DNA from: Faecalicatena_A orotica
Lineage (GTDB): Bacteria > Bacillota > Clostridia > Lachnospirales > Lachnospiraceae
Assembly: GCF_040545875.1 (NCBI RefSeq)
Contig: NZ_JBEPMR010000007.1
Direction: 5' to 3' (one strand)
Length of the DNA stretch: 64,000 nucleotides
Shown: positions 17,340-24,472 of the stretch, piece after piece
Numbering within the stretch: position 1 is the stretch's first letter
How the letters are laid out: every line of letters starts with the position of its first letter
Notes under the pieces: model-generated
What the model saw: the letters and a program-made list of their open reading frames with translations, nothing else
Told to the model about the DNA's origin: nothing
Databases searched by the model: none
Position numbers and translations under genes: made by a program

Positions 17340-17344
17340 ATCAA

Positions 17345-17815
17345 TTACCCTCTTTCTTCATGTTTATATAATTTCATAGCGCCTGTATATTCTAGTGGAA
17401 TCCCATTTGAGTCATCCCACGCTTTTGGTGCAATTACATATAACATAAAGGCCTCTTTTTCACCAAAATTATATCCAATGTGAGGGCAGCCTTTAGGCAT
17501 CAAAATTCCTTCTCCCTGATTCACCTCAACAACTTGTCCGCTTTCCGGCTGGAACATAGTAACCTGTCCTTTAAGTACATAATAGATTTCATCTCCCGGA
17601 TGAATATCGGCAGGTGCAAAGTGTGATCCCGGCGCCAGCTGATATTCTCCTACCGTAACTGAATCCGTACTCACAATGAGCCAGTTTAAATCACTTGTTT
17701 CTGGTGCTTCTTCTGTATAAAGAAACTGCATCAGCTCACTCTGTTTCATAACACATGGTCTTTTTTCCTCTTTTTTGAAAGGGTATTTACATACCCAATC
17801 CGGTGCATTTGCCAT
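17345..17815 (-). CDS. Cupin-domain protein, first of a pair
   Basis: The 156-residue cytoplasmic cupin has HFAPADIHPGDEIYYVLKGQVTMFQPESG, containing two His and one Glu of the first metal motif, and GEGILMPKGCPHIGYNFGEKEAFML with the third His. The N-terminal WVCKYPFKKEEKRPCVMK segment resembles no domain I know. Spacing to AAAAGGAG is good. AT-rich palindromes upstream (17868-17899) match the style of those before the LacI gene, suggesting common control. A role in sugar isomerisation or sensing is possible but not shown. Confidence 0.72.
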   Translation of the reverse strand: MANAPDWVCKYPFKKEEKRPCVMKQSELMQFLYTEEAPETSDLNWLIVSTDSVTVGEYQLAPGSHFAPADIHPGDEIYYVLKGQVTMFQPESGQVVEVNQGEGILMPKGCPHIGYNFGEKEAFMLYVIAPKAWDDSNGIPLEYTGAMKLYKHEERG

Positions 17816-18073
17816 TTTTTTCTCCTTTTCATTTTACTTACCAGATTAAGACATTCTTAATCAGTATAATTTATAAATTTCTTAATAATATTTATAAATT
17901 ATACATTACATTTTTTATACCATTCTGTCAATATTTATTTGTTTACACTAATATTTTTATTACTTTTCAACATTTCTAAGTCCATTTTTTTGTCTATTAT
18001 TATAGATCATTTATTTAAAAATGAGTAATACGTAAAATCAAACCACCAAATTTATAAACTTGTGCATTAAAAA
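17816..18073. promoter_or_regulatory. AT-rich regulatory region with ATTTATAAAT palindromes
   Basis: No gene is visible. AATTTATAAATT (17868-17879) is a perfect 12-bp palindrome, and ATTTATAAAT (17890-17899) is a perfect 10-bp one, 21 bp away. Similar ATTTAT/ATAAAT half-sites precede the LacI-type gene. They may be its operators, but in DNA this AT-rich chance palindromes are common. Confidence 0.4.
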
Positions 18074-18105
18074 AAGAACCGGCAGATCATGATTTGCCAG
18101 TTCTT
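18074..18105 (-). terminator. Terminator after the LacI-family gene
   Basis: AAGAACTGGCA and TGCCGGTTCTT arms followed by seven T residues on the minus strand, starting 13 bases after the stop codon. Confidence 0.85.
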
Positions 18106-18117
18106 TACTTAAACACT

Positions 18118-19146
18118 TTATTTATTCATATTTCTTACTGAATCTCTTTCAATCAGATTCCCATTAATTTCTATTTTTATACAGGATTCCCTGCCCTTTT
18201 GAATTACATAAATCAGCTGCTCCACGGCTTCTGCCCCAAAACGCTCTTTAGGCAGACAAATCGTGCTTAACTTAGGATCTGACAAGGTACAGACAGGTCT
18301 GTCATCATAACCTATAAAAGAAATATCATCCGGTATCTTATATCCATGCTTTTTAACCGCCTGCATTGCCCCAATGGCAACAAGGTCATTATCTGACATA
18401 AACGCCGTAGGCAGCTCTTCCCTCGGGATTTTCTCCAAAACAGATGCCATCCCGGATTCCGCCCTCTCATGGGGATACCCTATATCAAAGCTATAGCGCT
18501 CCATCCCCGAAAGGCCAAAACTTTCCATTGCAGAAAAAGCATACTTTCGTCGTTCTATAAAACTCCTTATATCCAGTCCGCTCCCTAAGTACCCAATTTT
18601 TCTATGTCCCATCTCATAAAGATGTTTCACAGCAAGATACGTTCCCTGTTCATTATTGGCTTTTACTGAATTAATCTGCTTATCAATAAAATAGTTGTCA
18701 AACAATACAAATGGGATCTGCAGGCGCTCAAAAAAGGAAACCTCTTCTTCCTGCATTTCTGTCGCAAATATAACATATCCTCTGCAATTGGCATCTTTAA
18801 TATATTGTATCTGCGTATCAATCTCTTTCCGGTCTATATTTATGACCGAGAGATTATAGCCATACTGTCTGGCAGTAAACTCAATCCCATCCAAAATCAA
18901 TGGAAAAAAGGAATTCATTCCCAGAAGATCACCACTATTTTTGTAGATTACAAAACCTATGGTTTTATTCTCTTCTGAGCCTGCCTGTTGTTCTTGTACC
19001 AAATAACCGTAGCCGAGAGCATTGATTCCCTGTAATACTTTCTTTCTTGTTTTTTCACTAATTCCAGGTTTTCCATTTAACACAAGAGAGATTGTCGCTG
19101 TAGATACCCCCAGCTCCTCTGCAATGTCTTTCGCTCTAACGGCCAT
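18118..19146 (-). CDS. LacI/GalR family transcriptional regulator
   Basis: The 342-residue protein begins with the LacI HTH MAVRAKDIAEELGVSTATISLVLNGKPGISEKTRKKVL (residues 1-40), then the hinge and a periplasmic-binding-protein-like sensor (about 60-335; TIGFVIYKN, DDISFIGYDDRPVCTL, PKLSTICLPKERFG). The ATG at 19146 is chosen because GGAGG lies eight bases upstream; an upstream TTG would overlap that site. It likely represses the cupin pair downstream and itself; the inducer is probably a sugar. Confidence 0.9.
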   Translation of the reverse strand: MAVRAKDIAEELGVSTATISLVLNGKPGISEKTRKKVLQGINALGYGYLVQEQQAGSEENKTIGFVIYKNSGDLLGMNSFFPLILDGIEFTARQYGYNLSVINIDRKEIDTQIQYIKDANCRGYVIFATEMQEEEVSFFERLQIPFVLFDNYFIDKQINSVKANNEQGTYLAVKHLYEMGHRKIGYLGSGLDIRSFIERRKYAFSAMESFGLSGMERYSFDIGYPHERAESGMASVLEKIPREELPTAFMSDNDLVAIGAMQAVKKHGYKIPDDISFIGYDDRPVCTLSDPKLSTICLPKERFGAEAVEQLIYVIQKGRESCIKIEINGNLIERDSVRNMNK

Positions 19147-19184
19147 TTCATATACCTCCGGCAATATTATGTATATAATTATAA

Positions 19185-19199
19185 ATTTATTTTATAAAT
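19185..19199. promoter_or_regulatory. Possible operator before the LacI-family gene
   Basis: ATTTAT-TTT-ATAAAT is a perfect 6-3-6 inverted repeat 39 bp upstream of the start codon. It shares half-sites with the palindromes at 17868-17899. AT-richness limits confidence. Confidence 0.35.
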
Positions 19200-19289
19200 C
19201 AGTCAAGAAATTTATAATATTATATTATTTCTTTATCATACTTACACAGAGGAAAAATATTCCCGTATCCCGTCAATACATTCTCTTCT

Positions 19290-19530
19290 TTCAATCCCGT
19301 TATGATCTTCTTGCCTGCCAATAGGTGTTGCAGCGGCAGCACCAATACGATTTCTTCCTCAAAAAGCACTTCAAACCGAAGACCACTAAAACCGGATTTC
19401 TTACGTCAAAGAGTTCTTCTGCCCGTCCTTCTAATGCCACAACCCCGATATCATTCTCTTCCATCCCATTTTCTCTCCACTGAAAAATATGACATTTGAT
19501 ATCCAGATTTGTCTTCAAAAAAAGACAGTA
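19290..19530 (-). pseudogene. Frameshifted LysR-type regulator fragment
   Basis: On the minus strand one frame reads DIKCHIFQWRENGMEENDI and then GVVALEGRAEELF; after a frame change near 19385-19400 another frame reads FEVLFEEEIVLVLPLQHLLAGKK. Together these follow the LysR substrate-domain pattern: a ligand-pocket strand, the acidic linker before a VV/AIV strand, and the LFEEEIVLVLPxxHPLA block. No N-terminal HTH or intact frame remains. It abuts the damaged DUF4143 gene, so this stretch looks like a small decay zone. The family call is by eye from short motifs. Confidence 0.45.
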
Positions 19531-19703
19531 TCGGAACATTTGCCGGTGCTTTTTCTAATCTCGGTTTTTTTGAGATACCTTTGATTATTGCCTGAATAAG
19601 TGATGGTACCGTGTTCTATATTGCTGGCTTTATTGCCCTTTTGAACCTGTTGCAATGGAGTTACGGTATATCCATCCTGACGGGTCAAAAAGGGCGCATT
19701 ACC

Positions 19704-20558
19704 ATGAAGTACTTCTGTGAGAACGCACCGCAGTATCACATCGCCTGCGCGGGTTCTTTGTTGGGCATTGCTTTGGCAAATCCTACCTCTTTCCTTGTGG
19801 GAAAGGTCAACTTTATGCAGATTGCCCCTATGACCTTTGAGGAGTTCCTGTTAGCTAATGGTGATGATAATCTGGCGGCATTTTTAGAAAGCTTGGATAC
19901 CATTGAACCAATCCCTGATGCATTCTTCAATACTCTTTATAAAAAGCTCAAAATGTACTATGTAACCGGAGGTATGCCGAAATCTGTTTTAATGTGGACA
20001 AAGGCACGGGATGTCCCTGCCATGCAGGAAACCCTGCAGCGGCTGGTAGATGCCCGCCTGATGCATAAAATCTACCGAAGTTCTGCTCCCGGCCTTCCTG
20101 TTGCTGCCTATGACGACCTTTCAGCTTTTAAGATTTACCTTGTGGATGTGGGGCTGCTCCGGCGTCTGGCACATCTGGCTCCTACTGCCTTCGGTGAAGG
20201 CAGCCGCCTGTTTACAGAGTTTAAGGGGGCACTGACCGAGAACTATGTGCTTCAGACCCTGGTCACACAATTTGAAGTCGTACCCCGGTATTGGACACAG
20301 ACAAATCCTCCTTATGAGGTTGATTTCCTGATTCAGCGGGAAAACGATATTTTCCCTGTAGAGGTCAAATCCGAAACCAATATCACTAGCAAAAGTCTTA
20401 AGAAGTTCAAGGAACTGTTCCCGGATCAAGTAAAGCTCCGTGTCCGGTTCTCTCTGGATAACCTGAAACTGGATGGTGTTATGCTGAACATTCCTCTGTT
20501 TATGGCAGGTCAGGCAGACCGGTTAATTGGGCTGGCGTTACAACAGAGATACAATTGA
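19704..20558 (+). pseudogene. Remnant AAA/DUF4143 ATPase lacking its N-terminal domain
   Basis: Clear family similarity starts at MKYFCENAPQYHIACAGSLLG (sensor-1 region of AAA_14) and continues through GKVNFMQIAPMTFEEFL, VTGGMPKSV, RLVDARLMHKIY and the C-terminal nuclease-like EVDFLIQREN/FPVEVKSET block (Asp...Glu-x-Lys). The Walker A and B motifs, about 100 N-terminal residues, are missing. About 60 residues usually found between the GGMP helix and the winged-helix segment also appear deleted. Intact family members have about 400-440 residues. The reading frame itself is open, so a short product could be made, but it could not hydrolyse ATP. Confidence 0.7.
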
Positions 20559-20609
20559 TAATAAATTCATTAAGTAATCGTTTTACGAAAACTTGCGAAG
20601 CCTGTACCC

Positions 20610-20638
20610 AGAGGGAGAACCTTCGAGTCTCTCCCTCT
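20610..20638 (+). terminator. Terminator after the DUF4143 remnant
   Basis: AGAGGGAGA and TCTCCCTCT arms flank an 11-nt loop, followed by TTTATTT on the plus strand, converging with the HTH gene at 20644. Confidence 0.75.
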
Positions 20639-20643
20639 TTTAT

Positions 20644-20922
20644 TTAGGAGAAAACATACCTCAGATATCTCTCACACATTTTCATCTCTTTTTTCTCAGA
20701 CAAAACAAGAATATCCTCCATTTTCACCTCAAAAATAATCGATAAAATCACCAGATTATCCACCGTAGGCAATGCAGTTCCATGCTGCCACTTATAAATT
20801 GCCTGTGGTGTCTCAAAACCGAAAATAAGCTGTAGCTCCTTTACTGACAGCTTTTTCTGCTGTCTCAATTTTAAAATATTCTCCCCTGTCCTCACCATAT
20901 CAATCATTGGAAAACCTGACAT
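20644..20922 (-). CDS. Small HTH (XRE-like) protein downstream of rtcB
   Basis: The 92-residue protein contains a helix-turn-helix in GENILKLRQQKKLSVKELQLIFGFETPQAIYKWQHGTALPTVDNLVILSIIF; the Tyr-Lys-Trp-x-x-Gly recognition helix is of the XRE type often found beside RtcB in Firmicutes. The C-terminus is a short basic-hydrophobic tail. It is transcribed with rtcB, separated by a hairpin that covers the rtcB stop codon. Regulation of rtcB is the simple inference; no target is visible. Confidence 0.8.
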   Translation of the reverse strand: MSGFPMIDMVRTGENILKLRQQKKLSVKELQLIFGFETPQAIYKWQHGTALPTVDNLVILSIIFEVKMEDILVLSEKKEMKMCERYLRYVFS

Positions 20923-20949
20923 GGCCTCTTCTCTCCTTTCTGTGCCGGT

Positions 20950-20983
20950 CGTCAGACTGACACAGAAAAAAATCAGTCTGACG
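20950..20983 (-). other. 11-bp hairpin spanning the rtcB stop codon
   Basis: CGTCAGACTGA and TCAGTCTGACG are perfect complements around a 12-nt T-rich loop. The rtcB stop (20973-20975) lies within one arm. No T-run follows, so it is more likely an mRNA-stability or coupling element between rtcB and the HTH gene than a terminator. Confidence 0.6.
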
Positions 20984-22175
20984 CCTTAAAATTATAAATT
21001 GGTTTCATAATATCAATAATATCTACAGAATCCCGAATCACATCAATAATGTCTTCTAAAGACTTATACGCAAATGGAGCCTCATCTAATGTTGCTTCAT
21101 TGACGGAAGTCGTATAAATTCCTATCATAGCATCTTTATATGCTTCCAGACTCAGTGTTGCTTTTGCCTTTGTTCTAGACATCAGACGCCCTGCACCATG
21201 AGGAGCCGAAAAGTTCCATTCCGGATTTCCCTTTCCTGCTGCCAGAATACTTCCATCCCGCATATTAATCGGAATCAGCACCTTTTCCCCTTTATGTGCC
21301 GCGATTGCTCCTTTTCGCAAAATCATTTCATCCACATCAATATAGTTATGAATCGTATGGAATACGTCTTTTCCTTCCAATCCGCATCGATCAAGTAATA
21401 TCTCTGACAATAATTCTCTATTTCTGAGGGCAAATTTCTGGCAAATATCTACATCATGCAGATAATCCTCTAAGTAACTTCCATACACATAGCAGAGGTC
21501 TTCTGGAATAAACAATGGTTTATTCTTCCAATGGAGCTCTTTCAATGCCTGCTGGATTTCTTTTCTTCGCCCTGCTGCTTTGTATTCTGCAATCAGCGCA
21601 TCTTTCTTTTTAAAATATTCCTCTTTCCCCTGATGTAATTCGATGGCAAGCTGCTGATAAATCTCAGCCACTTGTTTCCCAAGGTTCCGGCTTCCTGTAT
21701 GGATCACAAGATAATTCGTCCCATCTGCTGCCCGGTCAATCTCAATAAAGTGGTTCCCGCCTCCTAATGTCCCAAGGCTTCTCCCGATCCATTTTGTTTT
21801 TTGTAAAGAACGGTAACATCGAAGTTCCGTCAAATCAAACCTCTCCTGCCTTCCTTCCCAGGCATTTTTCCCAGATGGAATAAAATGACATGCTTCATCA
21901 AATTTTCCCAGATTGATCTCCTGTTTTCCAAGATTCACCGTATACATTCCACATCCAATATCTACACCTACAACATTGGGCACTGCTTTCCCATTTACAG
22001 TCATAGTCGTTCCAATCGTACAGCCTTTTCCTGCATGGACATCCGGCATAATCCTGACACGGCAGCCTTCCGTAAAATCCTGATCACACATTCTGCGGAT
22101 CTGTTCGATTGCTTCTTCCTCAATAATATTTGCGTAACAAACAGCAGTTGTCTTTGCACCTTTTATCTCTAACAT
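20973..22175 (-). CDS. rtcB: RtcB family RNA ligase
   Basis: The 400-residue enzyme has the RtcB signature blocks in order: MPDVHAGKGCTIG, VGVDIGCGM (metal Asp/Cys), GTLGGGNHFIE, VIHTGSRNLG, and NFSAPHGAGRLMSRTKAK near the C-terminus with the guanylated His. RtcB joins 2',3'-cyclic phosphate or 3'-phosphate RNA ends to 5'-OH ends using GTP and Mn2+, repairing tRNA and rRNA breaks. It is somewhat shorter than the roughly 480-residue archaeal form but matches the bacterial RtcB2-like length. An HTH gene follows and a multi-hairpin leader precedes it. Confidence 0.93.
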   Translation of the reverse strand: MLEIKGAKTTAVCYANIIEEEAIEQIRRMCDQDFTEGCRVRIMPDVHAGKGCTIGTTMTVNGKAVPNVVGVDIGCGMYTVNLGKQEINLGKFDEACHFIPSGKNAWEGRQERFDLTELRCYRSLQKTKWIGRSLGTLGGGNHFIEIDRAADGTNYLVIHTGSRNLGKQVAEIYQQLAIELHQGKEEYFKKKDALIAEYKAAGRRKEIQQALKELHWKNKPLFIPEDLCYVYGSYLEDYLHDVDICQKFALRNRELLSEILLDRCGLEGKDVFHTIHNYIDVDEMILRKGAIAAHKGEKVLIPINMRDGSILAAGKGNPEWNFSAPHGAGRLMSRTKAKATLSLEAYKDAMIGIYTTSVNEATLDEAPFAYKSLEDIIDVIRDSVDIIDIMKPIYNFKASD

Positions 22176-22207
22176 CGCTGCGCCCTCCTCCTTCTCTACA
22201 TAAAATA

Positions 22208-22330
22208 GAGTTTCGCTTGCGAAACTCGCGCCTGCGGCGGTCGCATCGCGACATCTGCCTTATACGCCGCAGTGCGCATCCCCCGGAGGGCTTTTAATTT
22301 CATAGGACGTACTTTCCTATGAAATTAAAA
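22208..22330 (-). other. Multi-hairpin rtcB upstream leader
   Basis: Three strong hairpins lie in 123 bp. The perfect GAGTTTCGCTTGCGAAACTC is at 22208-22227. A GC-rich nested pair, GCGGCG/CGCCGC enclosing GTCGC-ATC-GCGAC, is at 22234-22270. A perfect 16-bp stem (TTTTAATTTCATAGGA) with loop CGTACTT is at 22292-22330. The middle part is much richer in GC than its surroundings. The rtcB ribosome site starts about 20 bases downstream. This could be a structured 5' leader or a dispersed palindromic repeat. Confidence 0.6.
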
Positions 22331-22331
22331 A

Positions 22332-22356
22332 ACCGCCTATCCATAAGATAAGCGGT
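22332..22356 (-). terminator. Terminator of the 39-codon gene
   Basis: ACCGCTTATC and GATAGGCGGT arms (10 bp with one G-U) around TTATG, followed by TTTTTT on the minus strand, 28 bases after the small gene's stop. Confidence 0.8.
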
Positions 22357-22383
22357 CAATAAACATATCTATTACACCTGATT

Positions 22384-22503
22384 TCAGCCCTGACGCTTCA
22401 ATCTGCTTAACTTATCGGAACACACAAAAAGGAAACTATGTTCTTTATCAAGACCATAGCAGCGTTCACTATTAAACAGATTTACATTTATCATTGCTGT
22501 CAT
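22384..22503 (-). CDS. Untracked small protein of 39 residues
   Basis: The frame reads MTAMINVNLFNSERCYGLDK and continues EHSFLFVCSDKLSRLKRQG, then stops. Support comes from an AGGAAG ribosome site eight bases before the ATG and a strong terminator 28 bases after the stop, a complete transcription unit. The peptide is soluble, with two cysteines and a basic C-terminus. I do not recognise it. It lies upstream of rtcB in the same direction but is separated from it by the terminator and the hairpin region. Confidence 0.6.
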   Translation of the reverse strand: MTAMINVNLFNSERCYGLDKEHSFLFVCSDKLSRLKRQG

Positions 22504-22645
22504 TATATTTGCTTCCTTTCTCCGGACTTTCCCTGTCCGCTTTTCCTTGTTCTACATCAATATAACACATGAAAACCGATTTGTCATTATACTGTTAGTA
22601 TAAATTTTATCTCCTATTTGAATTAAGGTTTTCACAAAAGTCACT

Positions 22646-24451
22646 TCATTGTTTACCGCCCCTTAATTGTACTGCCTTCCCTTCAGTAATCCCATTTTCA
22701 TTAAATGCGTCTACACGGACATAGTACTCTCTACCCGCTACCAGTGCACCCACAATTTGTTCTGTACCAAAAACCATAAAGCTATGATATAGTTTTTCCG
22801 GGCTGCTTCCCCAGAGAATATTATAGCCAACCGCGTTTTCACCCTGTATCGCCACCTTCATATCCATATCACTGATCCGCTCAGCCAGAAATTCCGGTAC
22901 AGCCGGCTTCTCCCCATTTCCTGTTCCAAAGACACGCAGACCTGAAATGCAGGATTTTTGTGCATAGGGAATTTCATATATTGTAAGTCTCAGGAAACGT
23001 ACACAAATTCCGTCTTCTCTGATAACCAGATCATGTGGCAGGTCTGTTCCGGCCTGGGACTTATCTTCAACAACAAAATATGTTTCTCCATCCAGTGACC
23101 CTTCCAATTTCCAGCGGGTAACATAATCGGCTTCATCAATATAGCGCGCCTGCGTTGTCCCCCGGATTTTTCCCGGTACCGGTATATCAATTTTGTCATC
23201 TGCAAAATTAATCTGAACCGCATGAACATCGTATTCCTCTCCTAAGTCCAGCTGCAGCCACTCCCCGGGATCTGCTGTTTCAGCGCGCCACCATGTCTGT
23301 ACGTTTTCATCCGCAGCATACATGGGTTCCCTGCCTTCTTCATATGAGGATGCCTCTGCCTTTTTCTTATAACTCAGCAAGTACCACTTCGGTTCCTCCC
23401 ACGGGTCTGCCTTCCCTTCTCCCACCGCTGCCGGCCAGTCTCCATAACGCTGGTTGCAGAAAAGTGCCCCGTCTTCGTCAAACCCGGCCCTCCAGAGTCC
23501 GACACGACGTTCAAAATCGTGATTGATGCTAATCTGCATGGTAGAAGCATGCCACAGGTTCCCCTGTATATCCTTCATTGTTGATCCATGTCCGGCCCCT
23601 CTGATGAATCCGCCCGGTTTATAAGAGTATGGATTATTTTCCGCCAGTTCAAATGGACCCAGCGGACTGTTACCCACATACACCCCATCCGCATAAATAT
23701 TGTACTGGGTTCCCGGACACGCATACTGAAGGTAATATTTTCCCTGATACTTGTCCATCCATGCCCCTTCAATATACGGCTTATCACTGAGCATCCCTTT
23801 GATTAAAGGTATGTATTCATCAGAGGTGTCGGCTGCCGAGGTCCCCTGTGCCTTTAAAAACTGCTGAAAAGCAGCCTCTGTCTCTTCGTCACTTTTCGGC
23901 GGCTTACTGTGGTTTTCCCCTGCGCGCTCATACCCTTTACTCCATGCATCTCCGGTAATTAATGTCTTCCGTTCACCAAGCGGATGCATGGTAACCGGAT
24001 CCAGTTCCACACCCCACAGAGGCGTTACATTGGAACAGCCCCAGTAAAAATATAGTCTCCCATCATCGTCACAAAACAGGTTAGGGTCCCAGAAATCAAA
24101 TGTACCCTCTATTTTTTCATAGGGCCCCTTTAGTATATCCTTTGTCCGGTAATAATCACACACTTCTCCACGTCTGGAAGCACAAAAATATACATACTCC
24201 CCCACTACCCTGGCATCCGGCGCATAATCATACAAAGGCAGTTCTTCCGGCAGCCTGTGGCTCTCCCAGTGGACAAGGTCCTTGGATACCCACACGCTTA
24301 ATTGCATGGATGCAAAGATATAATAACTGCCCTGAAAGCATATCATAGAGGGATCCGCAGCCTCCCTTGCGACCTGTATCCCTTCTCTGCGCGGGTCATC
24401 ATTAAACTGGTAACGGTAATTCATATTAATGGGATTGCAATAATAATTCAT
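22646..24451 (-). CDS. GH43 family glycosidase with discoidin (F5/8C) domain
   Basis: The 601-residue enzyme starts with a five-bladed propeller (about 1-355): AADPSMICFQGSYYIFAS supplies the base Asp, FDFWDPNLFCDDDGRLYFYWG the pKa-modulating Asp and KPYIEGAWMDKYQGKYYLQYA the acid Glu. Residues about 360-505 (NVQTWWRAETADPGEWLQLDLGEEYDVHAVQINFAD) form a carbohydrate-binding discoidin/CBM32 module, and the last 90 residues resemble a fibronectin III fold. No signal peptide is visible, so it appears cytoplasmic, unusual for a CBM-bearing enzyme. GH43 enzymes release arabinose, xylose or galactose units. It is the last gene of the glycosidase operon. Confidence 0.87.
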   Translation of the reverse strand: MNYYCNPINMNYRYQFNDDPRREGIQVAREAADPSMICFQGSYYIFASMQLSVWVSKDLVHWESHRLPEELPLYDYAPDARVVGEYVYFCASRRGEVCDYYRTKDILKGPYEKIEGTFDFWDPNLFCDDDGRLYFYWGCSNVTPLWGVELDPVTMHPLGERKTLITGDAWSKGYERAGENHSKPPKSDEETEAAFQQFLKAQGTSAADTSDEYIPLIKGMLSDKPYIEGAWMDKYQGKYYLQYACPGTQYNIYADGVYVGNSPLGPFELAENNPYSYKPGGFIRGAGHGSTMKDIQGNLWHASTMQISINHDFERRVGLWRAGFDEDGALFCNQRYGDWPAAVGEGKADPWEEPKWYLLSYKKKAEASSYEEGREPMYAADENVQTWWRAETADPGEWLQLDLGEEYDVHAVQINFADDKIDIPVPGKIRGTTQARYIDEADYVTRWKLEGSLDGETYFVVEDKSQAGTDLPHDLVIREDGICVRFLRLTIYEIPYAQKSCISGLRVFGTGNGEKPAVPEFLAERISDMDMKVAIQGENAVGYNILWGSSPEKLYHSFMVFGTEQIVGALVAGREYYVRVDAFNENGITEGKAVQLRGGKQ

Positions 24452-24472
24452 ATTGAAGCTTCCTTTCTAATT

